Source of the DNA: Vigna angularis
Taxonomy: Eukaryota; Streptophyta; Magnoliopsida; Fabales; Fabaceae
Direction of reading: 5' to 3'
Length of the DNA stretch: 64,000 nt
NCBI RefSeq assembly: GCF_016808095.1
Contig: NC_068973.1
Coordinates: 36,016,077 to 36,080,076, forward strand
The first letter of the stretch is position 1. Each line of letters starts with the position of its first letter. The position numbers and the translations under genes are program-made. Positions 25,181 to 35,775 of this stretch are shown piece by piece. Below the pieces are notes generated by a model that saw only the letters and a list, made by a program, of their open reading frames with translations, was not told the DNA's origin and did no database searches.

Positions 25181-25327
25181 AATCGGGCCATCTTTGACCC
25201 GTCTTCACACAACCAAACAGCAGAAGATGTAGTTTCTGAATTGCTTGTAGCACGATTAAAAAGACTACGCCTCACGACGCAGTTGTTTGCGTCTTTGGGC
25301 AAGCAAATGCAAAGTATAGAATTTTAA
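25181..25327 (+). other. Isolated coding-like patch of unknown identity
   Basis: Forty-eight sense codons and a stop read FDPSSHNQTAEDVVSELL then VARLKRLRLTTQLFASLGKQ. The composition is unusually balanced for this AT-rich spacer. There is no nearby in-frame start and no convincing splice acceptor. The opposite strand is also largely open, so the coding strand is uncertain. Family not recognised. Confidence 0.2.
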
Positions 25328-25511
25328 TATCTAAGAACATATTTTGTAAGTACATGGTGTGCCGTGTTGTAAATTCTATTCATACCATCCAATAATCAAA
25401 TTTTACAGATTAACCATGGCCAAATTTTACAGATTAGGATGGTGATTGCAGATTATTTCATGCTTTTGACAGTAATCTCGTGAACCTGATTCCTCCTGCA
25501 TTAGACGATTC

Positions 25512-26841
25512 TTAATAAGCTAACCCACCAGCAAATGTATCAGTGTCGTGAAGCAGAGATTCTGTCAACCAGTAACCATCCCAGCATCCACCAACCCTCT
25601 GCCAGTGACAAGCAAACAAACATCAGATGCATACATGGTTGCGCTAAATTAAACTAAATCAGATAACAACAGGGAACAGGTAATCTATAATTAATTTAAG
25701 AAATCAATAATTCAAATATCTATCATTGAATTAAGAAAAGAATCATCAAAGTTAAATACTGTTGCAGTAATCCACAGTTCACAAAATGCCTAACTACGTA
25801 CTTCCAAACAAAAATAAACAATTTTTGCAAACAAAATGAACCAAACACAGTATTAAATCCCTCACAAACATGAGTACGATGATACGATGTATCGGAAGAA
25901 ATCGTGACCAAACCTGAACCATTGTAAATTGAAATATCTCTTCTTCCTCCGGTCGACTTCCACGAATCCAAACCCGCTGCTTGTATTTGTTCTATTTGAA
26001 GTTCATCACTCCATAACATCAGTTTTTTAAGATAACACAGAAAAAAAAAATGAACAAGAACAAACATTCTACCTCCTCGACAAACAAAGTGCTCATGATC
26101 TTTCTCTCCTTGTGACCAAGCAATACTCGATAAGTAGAGTGGTGAAAAATACGCCTAAACCTTTCAAACTACACATGCAGAGGTGTATTACTGTTTAGCA
26201 TGAATTTCAACAAGAAATTATTTCATTGTGTATACCGAAGTTTTACACAATGAAGTAATAAAAAATTACCATTAGCATGGTTTTACTGCAGAAGTTAATA
26301 AATTTCCTCTAGATACTTTAAAAGAAGAACACAACTTTAACATAACGAACGAACGAACGAACGAACCTGGCCCAAATCAAAGAAAGGCCCAAAATAGGTA
26401 GACCTTTCAAAAGGATCAAATCCGGCGAACCTGTACATAACCTCGATTCCATAGTCTTGACGAGGTTGATCGTTACACTTCAAGGCTTCGAGCTGGTAAT
26501 GCACCGCATCTTCTGCACTAAACTATACCAAACATTAATTTAACAGAAAAGGAACAACGAAAAAGGAAAGAAAAGAGGGGAAGTGGCGGACAGTGATTAT
26601 TACATCTAATCGTGGACCAAAGGGCCTTTTCTTGCGAGATTTGAACCTGCAGGCGGTGTTGGAATCGGAATATTGGAGAATAAAATGGAATTGGATGAAT
26701 ATATGTAAGGAAGAATAGGTACCAATCCTCGGAGAGGGAATCGGGAACTTCGGCAGCGGCTTTGAAGCGAGAGTTTCCGGTGTTGTTGAACAAGAATCTA
26801 ACGGAATGCGGATGCGACAAGAGAGAGGATCCAAACGACAT
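25512..26841 (-). CDS. Conserved plant protein of unknown function, six exons, 192 aa
   Basis: Exons 26841-26723, 26646-26604, 26522-26367, 26168-26073, 25991-25914 and 25598-25512 join in frame with canonical GT-AG introns. They give a 192-residue protein from the Met of MSFGSSLLSHPHSVRF to AGGLAY and TAA. The Ser- and Arg-containing, acid-poor N-terminus (about 30 residues) looks like a plastid or mitochondrial targeting peptide. The core has the strongly patterned segments FKSRKKRPFGPRLDF, YGIEVMYRFAGFDPFERSTY, FGPFFDLGQFERFRRIFHHS and RVWIRGSRPEEEEIFQFTMV, ending with GGCWDGYWLTESLLHD. I recognise this as a conserved single-domain plant protein but know of no assigned function. The intact phase of all six exons argues that it is a working gene. 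An AACG-type tetranucleotide repeat lies in intron 3. Confidence 0.88.
26344..26366. repeat. (AACG)n tetranucleotide microsatellite
   Basis: About five tandem AACG/GAAC units directly at the 5' splice site of intron 3 of the conserved unknown gene on the minus strand. The donor GTTCGT is itself part of the repeat. Confidence 0.9.
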
Positions 26842-29800
26842 CGTTCAAGGCTCTGATACGAAAGGGAAGAAGAAGAAAAAAAAATTGAAGATTGAGATGA
26901 ACGCTTTTCTCTTCAAGCTTCTGAGCACGACGTCTATGGTCTCTCTTAGTCTCTTGAAGATTATTTTCAAAAATTAATTTATGATTTAAATTACTTAAAA
27001 GTATATTTTAATGATAAAATAGTTCAACATAATATATTTTTCACACTCGGTATCCAAAATAAATATTCATTTGCTAAGTACAAAATTAAGTCCATTTCCC
27101 CCGTATAAGGATTTACTTGGTCATTTTACGTTACAAAGTAACCTCTAAAACAATTATAATTATATAAGTCACTCTAACAAAATTACCAAACAATTAATAA
27201 CATCTCATATAAAACTATCATTCATTATTAGTTACGTCATAAAACTCTAAGTTTTGTTCAAAAATTTTTTTAAATAAGATAGAACATTTATAAGATACTT
27301 TTAATTATTTTACTATTAAAAAGTTTTAATATAAATAGAAAATAATAAAGTAGAAATCCTTTTTTATCAATGTTAATATCTATAAAAGAAAAGAAATATC
27401 CTTTCTTTTATCTTTTTTCTTAGATTTTTAATCTTTTATCCACATGTTTGAAGATAGAAAAATATGTTACAACTCCTGGTTACTGGGGAGAGGAGGATGA
27501 TTTAGGTTATGTACGTGGTTTAGAAGCCATTGATGAATTTAAGTTTAATTAGGATATAATGGGATCGTTGATATGTGTTTTTCTGTGTAGATTCTGTCTA
27601 TTTCAATGATTAGAACTGCTTGGTATCAAAGGACCTGCGCAGTATTCTTTAATAGATAGGGAAAGATAATTCTTTAAAAAATTATAATGTGATTTGATAT
27701 GAAATTGTAATAAGGAAAAGGGTTAATACCTTATATTATCCTCAGTTTTACTTGAAAATGTTAAATTAGTCTATCTTTAAAAAATGCGTCAATTACATCA
27801 TCACTTAATAAAATTTATATCAATTAAATCTCTTTCGTGTTAAATCCGTACAAACGGCGTGTTAATATGTTGTGGTTTAGGACACCACTTGTTCATGGTC
27901 CCAACTAATGTCTATATATACGTATTCAATTTTTATAATTTATGAGAAAGTATTAATAACATTTGATGTATGTTATTTAAAGATTAACGACAACTTTAGT
28001 AGTCTATAACCACCAACTAATTTTTCTAACTGGAATGACGCTGACGATGAGGATTTTTATTTTCAGTTTAATGCATTTTTTACAGCAGGGAAGTAGTTCT
28101 TGAATGAGAAAAATATGATTTCCCTATGAGTTATTTTTTTCAGTTCTTGAATGAGGAAAATATTATTTTCAGTTCTTGAATTTTTTTTATAGTATCCTAG
28201 TTCAGTGGTTGTTCCAAAAAGATTTTTGCAATTCCCTGTGAGTTATTTTTTTACAGAGAAAATGCTGAATATTACAGAGAAAATGCTGCACAGCAAAGAA
28301 GAGAAGAGCCAAAGTGTTTTATTGTCAACGTTTTGCAACGTTGATATTTATTAAAAAAATTATTTTTTAAGAAATTTTTATGTTATGGGTGTGATCCATG
28401 AACTCTATAAATAGAACACTTTCTTCGTTCCAAAACACATTATTAGAATCATTCTTTTCTCCTTTTCTCTTCTCTTAGTTTTATTCTTTCTCTTTTCTTC
28501 TTCTCCTACAAATATTTTGGATCTCTCTTTAGAGAATTCTCCTTAAAAATATTATGGGTTTATTTTATTCTCTCTTTAGATATCTATTGTTCGTGATTAT
28601 GTCAACAATTTTTTAACGAACAGGATCTTATTCATACAATTTTTATAACATAAGATCGGATACAAAACAGAAATTCAGCATGGAGTAAGCATTTAAGTGT
28701 ATTAAAATAATATTATTCTATTTATCTAATAATATTTATCTAATAACATATAGACTATACGAATGAATAGACCTCTTCATATTCTATTTCCTTATTATTA
28801 TTTGAAAAATTAATTTTACTGTTGTAGCTGCCTTGTTAAATTGGCGCTAATGTCTGACGTAGCCTTTTGGTTTCCTTTCCAAAATTCTTTTCCTTTTAAG
28901 CTGACGCTAAACAATAATATATATATAACTCCGTAGCTTCTGAATTTAAAACGTCAGTAACAAAAGAGGTAAAAATGATACTTAGGCCTATTTAATGGCT
29001 TAAGATAACATAATTAATTGTTTATTTAATTAAATTTTTAATTATAATAAATTTAAATATTTTTAATTAATTTTTATACTTTTTAAAAAAGGGAAACAAA
29101 TAAACTAACCTCAAATATCTGTCACATTGTTCTGTCAATATTAAAATTAAATTTTAATAAAAAATGTAAAAGTTTTCATTATTATATACATAAAAATAAT
29201 TTAATAAATATTTAATTAGAAATATTTAAATTCATTAATGATTCGAGGTAGTTTCACTCTTTTTTTCATAGGAAAAAACTTTCTTTTTACCTGGATTACA
29301 TTTAATTTTGTATCTTTTCCGACTTTTTAAATTGTATTTAAATTTTTTTAAATTAAGAAAAAAATAATAAATTCACCTAATTTAAATATAGTATTCACAA
29401 AGTTTTCTAGTTTATACTTGTTTATTTTTACATTACAATAAATATATACATATAAACTAACTAAAAAGTATATTAAAAAAGGAAAGAGTAATTAATATTA
29501 TTACATTTTGAAAATGGCCCTTGAACAAAAGTTAAAAATCCTTGAGAGTTAGAGTTTTCGATAAATAAATTGAGAGAAAGTATTAACCTGGACCGGCCTG
29601 AATGACCAGGTTAGGAACAAAAGAACACGCAGATCTCATCAGATAGTGACCATTATTAAAATATGAATGCAACTTCATCTGCATATTACTCAATCATTAC
29701 AGAGAATAATTTTCAGAGTAACAAATATGCCAACAAAGAATCTGTTCCCGTTTTCAAACCCTGCAAAAATGGACAAATTACGAATCTTCAGTTGAGATTA

Positions 29801-30007
29801 TTTCACTCTAAATCGATCAAACCAACAACCGCTCATCATCCATTCACCAAAGATTCTAGAATCATAATTATTAATCTTGTTGCAGGTAAGGAAAGTCATA
29901 ACAGAAGCGCTCAACGTTTGATTTTTCAACCTAATCTTGATAGAAACCAACACGAAACGTAATTAAGAATAAACTATAATACTAACGATGAAAAGGTAAA
30001 AGAGAAC
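26842..30007. other. AT-rich intergenic region, no gene seen
   Basis: Short direct repeats occur near 28.1-28.3 kb (CAGTTCTTGAATGAGGAAAA and TTACAGAGAAAATGCTG, each duplicated). A promoter-like TCTATAAATAG with a following CT-rich tract lies near 28.41 kb and may be part of an old LTR. A 99-codon open frame at 29663-29962 lies in AT-rich DNA just downstream of the EG45-like gene and resembles no family known to me. Confidence 0.45.
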
Positions 30008-30432
30008 TCACTGTTGGTATTCTACGTTAATGAACGGTGCAGAAGCGTTGGCGATGACCTGAAAGGCCTTGGAGGAGAGGACCAACGTAGTTCCAGCTAA
30101 AGAAGGCCTAGAAACCGATGATTGCGCTCGATCAACGATCTTGATCTGAATCATCTGGCCAGGAATGCAAGTTCCGCGAGCCGCAGCGCTGATGCACCGC
30201 ACCTGATACTGCCTTCCACATGCTGCTCCATTGTCCCATAAACCCTCCCCCACGGCACCGAAGAAGTTATTCGACGGAAACTGTGACGCGTCTCTGCCGT
30301 AGCATGCAGTGGCTGCACGTGTCACCATAAACAGTTACACGATTCAAATATTAACACGTGTTATTTTGGCACCATGTACATATCATCAAAGTTTTTCCTA
30401 TGAAAGATTAATCTGAAGTAACATTTGTGTTA

Positions 30433-30499
<67 letters not shown>

Positions 30500-30621
30500 T
30501 TACGCAAAAAGGGAGGGCCATAACGTGCAGCCGTGCCGACGTCGGCGAGAGAGTGGCGGAGGAAGAGTGAGGAGAGGAAGAGAGTGCAGAGGATCAGGCG
30601 AAGGGAGGAAGTGGAAGACAT
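30008..30621 (-). CDS. EG45-like domain-containing secreted protein, two exons, 140 aa
   Basis: Exons 30621-30504 and 30312-30008 join in frame (donor C|GTAAG, acceptor CAG|C) to a 140-residue protein. A hydrophobic signal peptide LRLILCTLFLSSLFLRHSLA occupies roughly residues 8-27, so the product should enter the apoplast. The mature part has the expansin-like double-psi beta-barrel features of EG45/plant natriuretic peptide proteins: TACYGRDASQFP, WDNGAACGRQYQVRC, CIPGQMIQIKIVDRAQ, and the C-terminal ALNVEYQQ-like end (here FINVEYQQ). Six mature-domain cysteines in the usual places are seen or expected for disulphides. Relatives include citrus blight-associated p12 and plant natriuretic peptides, acting in cell wall or stress and water relations; a specific role is not readable. 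The intron carries a long AT microsatellite. Confidence 0.92.
30436..30498. repeat. (AT)n microsatellite inside the EG45-like gene intron
   Basis: About 31 uninterrupted AT units ending only about 6 bases (on the minus strand) beyond the 5' splice site of the gene's single intron. Confidence 0.95.
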
Positions 30622-31801
30622 CGAAGCTGCATAAAATAAATTAAGGAATCTCGAAAATTTTAGGCCAAGTTGTTGAACACATTTGTAGTAATAAATTATA
30701 ATTAGGGCTACAAAGTCAGCATACATAACTGTGGTCATTGGTCGGCATAACGTCAAGCATTTACTACTTTCATTATCCCTTATGATCATTAAAATATATA
30801 GCTGTATTTTTTTTTCTTATTTTTTTGTTTTTGATTTTGAGTTTCCATAGAATTTCAGAATCCTTTAAAATTTATTTTAGTAAGGTACTGTTTTTTTGGT
30901 GTTATTCAATATCAAGTTTCTCTTACTTATGAACAGTGTTCTAAAGGATCCATATCCATTAAAGATAAAATAAAATTATAGTTACACTTAAATCTTATTT
31001 TCTTAAAACTTAATTAATCTCTTAATTCATAGTATTATAACCTTAGTTTGTTAAAATGAAGGTAATTTAAATCTTTTAAAAAATTCAAAATGAGTGTTTA
31101 TATTCACAAAAATAAAAACAATACACGTTTATTAAAATTACGTTATGACTGATATAATTTTTTAAGAAGACTAATTAAGTTCATTTATTTATTTTTTATT
31201 TTTTGTAAAAGGTACATTTCGTAATTATTTTTTAAAAGAGAATATTTTTAATAAATTCCAACAATGAAAAGAGTGTTAGTATCATTTTCCTTATATATTT
31301 GCTCACACTGGAAACACATTTGGAAATTTAATGTTCAGTGTGAATTTGAGAAGACAGTGGATTCCACATTAATTGTATTACCTAACATAAATAAATGCTT
31401 TTTTCTAGAAAATAAAGGTTCATTTTTTTCTTAGCCAAATAAAACTGTCCATACTGTTTTTTTATTTCTGGAAGAAGAAGGAGTTGAAATAATTACAAAG
31501 AGTTTCATATTATCTTCACACAATTATTCTAATTTTACTCAATAATAAATTTCAAATTAACTTAGGTTTTCATTTTCCAATAAAATATTATTTTCTAATA
31601 TATCCTCAAATTTGTTATTATGAGAAACATGTCGATCCTGTATGAAGCCCCCAAAGAAAATGAAAAAGGTGGTTTGACTGTATGACCTTCACATATAACT
31701 GCCTTCTTTAATTTCATTCTCGTTCAACTATTTGTTATGTCCTTACATCTTAAGCTACCATTTGCAGTTTTCCAGCCTTTACATTCACATCTTAAGCTAC
31801 G

Positions 31802-31803
<2 letters not shown>

Positions 31804-31857
<54 letters not shown>
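31804..31857. repeat. (AT)n microsatellite
   Basis: About 27 uninterrupted AT units. Confidence 0.95.
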
Positions 31858-31860
<3 letters not shown>

Positions 31861-32083
31861 TTATAAGTTTTAAAGTCAAGAGTATTTTAATAATTTTTAT
31901 TCTCAACTAAAAAAAAAACCCAAACTCTTGTTCACCTTTCTCATTCCTCTCAACCATTTTTCTTTCATCTTTCACACTTGCACTTGTCTTTAAACAAGTT
32001 GTCTTTGTAAAGGGTTGAGTCATTGACATATTACAAAGGTTCATTCAAGATCTCTTCAATTTTATACTCTCCAGACCAATTAC

Positions 32084-32392
32084 CAATTCCTTGATGTTAT
32101 TATGCTTGTGAAAATTAGATAAAATTATATACGACAAAAATTATAAAATGAAAACTCATTATAAAATCATTTTTTGTAAGAAATTGTTTAAGTGTTTCTG
32201 ATTTTTTTTTTCAGGCCAATTACCAATTCTTTTTATGTTATTATGCTTGTGAAAATTAGATAAAATTAGATAAGACAAAAATTATAAAATGAAAACTTTA
32301 CCAATTCCTTTATACTTGTGAAAATTGGATAAAATTACATAAGACAAAAATTATAAAATGAAAACTCATTATAAAATCATTTTTTGTAAGAT
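32084..32392. repeat. Imperfect tandem repeat, three partial copies
   Basis: A unit containing CCAATTACCAATTC, GCTTGTGAAAATTAGATAAA and GACAAAAATTATAAAATGAA occurs around 32084-32157, 32214-32300 and 32301-32375. The sequence TCATTATAAAATCATTTTTT follows copies one and three. Non-coding. Confidence 0.7.
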
Positions 32393-33310
32393 ATTTTGAG
32401 AATGAAAATTATTAAAATACCCTTAACCTTTAAACTTAGAATTTATATTATATAAGGACATTTTTGTCTACTAAAATCCGGTACACATTGTTAAAATGTA
32501 CCAACTGAAAAACAGGCATAGCGACGTTAGCAAACCCTAAATTTAAATATATTATCTTCCTTGAGTTAAAAGAATTTATAAAATTTGTGTCTATTGTATT
32601 ACTCATTATTGACTTTCTTGATTAATACACTCAAAATTCTTTGGTGAAAAAGTGGGTTAAAAATCTAGCATCAATTATATAGATAAAATCAAATTATATC
32701 ATATACCAGTGGACAAATGTCACTTTCTTTTACTACTTTAATATAAACTTTTGAAGAAATAATAGATGAAAAATAAAATTGGAAGCAGAGACATGAGACG
32801 AGGTACCTGATGGCTTCTTCACTTAGGAGAGATATGAGGTTGAGGGAAATGAAACTGGAGCAACAACAATACTGATCATGATATCTTAAATACTGTAATC
32901 GGTGAGGAAGATGAGTAACTGATATTGTTTATGACCATTAACGGATGGTATTAAATGCTAATTAAAAGGTGGTAATTTGCTATACAACTGATATTACGTT
33001 ACTCTTACATTTTTATACTCTCTCCATCCCCATTTAGAATATCCGTTCTGTAAGATTGTTAATTCTTTTATACAATATGATTTGTAATTCGATGATATAT
33101 TAAATTTATAAGAAAAATGCTTTCAATTAAATATTAAAATCAAAATTTGCCCACCTGCTCGTATTTATCATTTTTAACTACTTTTCCTGTAATGATTAAA
33201 CTTACATGTTAAGTATATATAATATAGGTGTTATTCTTGGTTGCAAATAATGCTAGAACGGATGCCAAATTGAAATGACTTTTCTATATATTTTTTTCTT
33301 TATATATAGA

Positions 33311-34012
33311 ATTGTCAAAACGGGTAACCCGATCCGGCTAGATCCACCATAGATTGCCAGGTCCACTATAGATTGGTCACTTAGAGAGTCAACTTAATCC
33401 AGCTCACTTATTAGCGAGCTGAAAAAATTTGAACCCAACCCGACCCATCACGGGTTGGTGGGTTAAACAGGCTAGTCCACTGACTCATTTAATTATCAAT
33501 TTTTCTTAAAGCAAAAAAAAAATTCATTCAAATTTAAATAAATTTCACACTAAATAATATTAAACTCCAAAGACAATTAAAAAAAAGTATCATACAATCA
33601 AGCATAATCCAAAAACATATACAAAAGGCGAATAAATAAGTTTTTAATATTGATAATTTTTGTATCAATTGTCCATTTATAATATTAGAGTCTTGAATAA
33701 ATAAATCCATAATATTTTTCTCTCTTGAAACATCTTTTTTATCACCATCTATAATATAATAAAAAAAATGCTAACTAATAATATTGAAATGCAAAATAAT
33801 AAATAATTTAATTAAATTAGGTAGGTTGGTGAACCAATCCGACTCACCACAGGTTCGACCGTGTGAGCCGAGTTCTTAGTGAACCAGATTAAAAACTAAC
33901 CCACATAAAAAATTATATTTTTTTCAAATTCAATCCAGGTTAAATCCGTAATAAGTCAAGTTAGCTTATGGATTACAACTCATTTTCAGATCAACTTATT
34001 TTCACATCACTG
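33311..34012. mobile_element. Candidate hAT-type MITE or fragment
   Basis: The left end ATTGTCAAAACGGGTAACCC resembles the TIR style of plant hAT-derived MITEs. The right end read in reverse is AGTGATGTGAAAATAAGT, a weak match. The interior holds the characteristic CACGGGTTGGTGGGTTAA and GGTTGGTGAACCAATCCGAC phrases common in such repeats. No target duplication was found and the ends are diverged, so the assignment is tentative. Confidence 0.35.
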
Positions 34013-35775
34013 TTTATATAGTTATGTTGTTTTTGTATGGTGTTTGCTTGTAATGACAGTTATCAAAATATCAATTGAGTGGAATTTTTAACAGGGGGAT
34101 TGATTATTTATTTGGTGATGCATGGCATATTTTTGTACCTATTCCACATTTTCTATAACAATAAAAGAACCATCTTCAACACAATCTTATATTAGTTATC
34201 AATTTTTATCTCTTTTTCATTGTAATAAAATAGTTAGTTTATCTTATTGGTGATCCACCACACGAATTGGTTTATAGGAAGACGGATTAAAGATATTAAT
34301 CTATTTGTCAAAAGATAGGTTAGTGAGTTGGCTAACCAATTCTTTTTTTAATTTTAAATATTGTTTTCATATTTTTAGTAAACTGCAAATATTTTAAATA
34401 CATTATTTTTAATTAAATAAATTAAATAGAAACACTGTAATTTTTTTAAATTTTAAATATTGTTTTCGTATTTTAGTACACTGTAAATTAATATTTATAA
34501 TTAAATAAATTAAAATAATTATTATTGTTAAATTATTTTATTATAATTAAATAATGAAACTTAATTTATAAGTCTAAATAAGTTAAATTACATTTTTATC
34601 GTATATTTATATTTTTAGATAATATAAATACACAAAAAAAAGTTAATATTTTAAATTATTTCTTTTAAAAATATGGATTGCCGGTTAATTTATCAATTTT
34701 ACAGAATGAATTAAAATGAAATAGTGAATTAAAAACTGTTATCTAATCTGCCAAATTTTGCAGGAGATTTGGAAGTCCAAGTCTTATTTATCATCTACCC
34801 ATTGAATAGTTATTCTTATTATTTTTTTCATTTTTTTCTAAACACAATAAAAATAATTATCATAATTTTAAGAATTAAAAGTGACAATACTTTAATTAAT
34901 TACCTTATAAATTTAAGTATTTATTAAAGATTTTCATTTATTGATGTTAAATATCGTTTAAATTTGATGGATGATATGATTGTTACGTCTATTTATCAAT
35001 TACCATCAATGTAACGTAACCAGTTAGGATATGCATTCTCTATTTCTTTCATTTACTCATTCAATAAAAGTAATATTTTCTTAAGTTATTTTTTGCATCA
35101 TATTATACATTTTTCCAAAATATATTTTAAAAAAATAATGTGTTAAATTTTAACGCTTAAAAATATGTATAAACAATACAAACACATCAAGAACAAAATA
35201 GAAGTAAAATTTTTACAGGGCACCAAATTGGGAAAAGTATTGAAGATAGAAAATAAATATAAACATTTAATGAGATAAAAAGAATATAAATGTCGGTCTT
35301 ACTTAACTGTAAACTATTATCTGAAAGACAAGTCGTCATTTAAGACAGGTAAATAAATGATAAACATTGAAATAAAAATAAATTTCTCTATTTTTTACAT
35401 TAAATTTAATGAAAAATAAAAAATAAAATTAAAGATTTATTTAGTTTTATAATGTAAAGTAGATATTAAAGCGTGGTTGGAGAAATTAAACCAATAGTTA
35501 TATTATAATTTGTGATGGTTCCAAGTTTTGTGAGCCATGGAAAACGGGGCCCTTTTCGTCAGGGGTTAATCGCTATCTTGTGTTGCCTTCATTTTCTACC
35601 ATTTTCAATTATCACATCATATCAAATTTGATTTTATTTGTCTTTTTTTGATATTTTGGATTCATCATTGTACGTGCGAAATAGCGAATAGCTTTGGGTT
35701 CAATAATCATGGTTCTCCTTGAACTGTGAATTTTGAAGATTTCATAGTAACAACATTCTGGTTGCTACTTTCTCC

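Larger units (their letters stand above)
30622..35775. other. Intergenic region between EG45-like and DXS-like genes
   Basis: AT-rich and without a supported gene. It contains an AT microsatellite at 31804-31857 and a direct duplication near 32.08-32.38 kb (variants of CCAATTACCAATTC and GTGAAAATTAGATAAAATTA, three partial copies). A repetitive segment near 33.3-34.0 kb resembles an hAT-type MITE. The last few hundred bases hold the promoter and leader of the DXS-like gene, but no core promoter element stands out. Confidence 0.5.

Noticed and set aside
26518..26834. 99- and 107-codon frames overlapping the first exons of the conserved unknown gene
   Set aside because: One reads through intron 1 and the other is a shadow frame. 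The spliced model explains the conserved segments.
30430..30789. Long open frames through the AT microsatellite (poly Tyr-Ile)
   Set aside because: Produced by the AT run; the real gene is spliced and the run is intronic.
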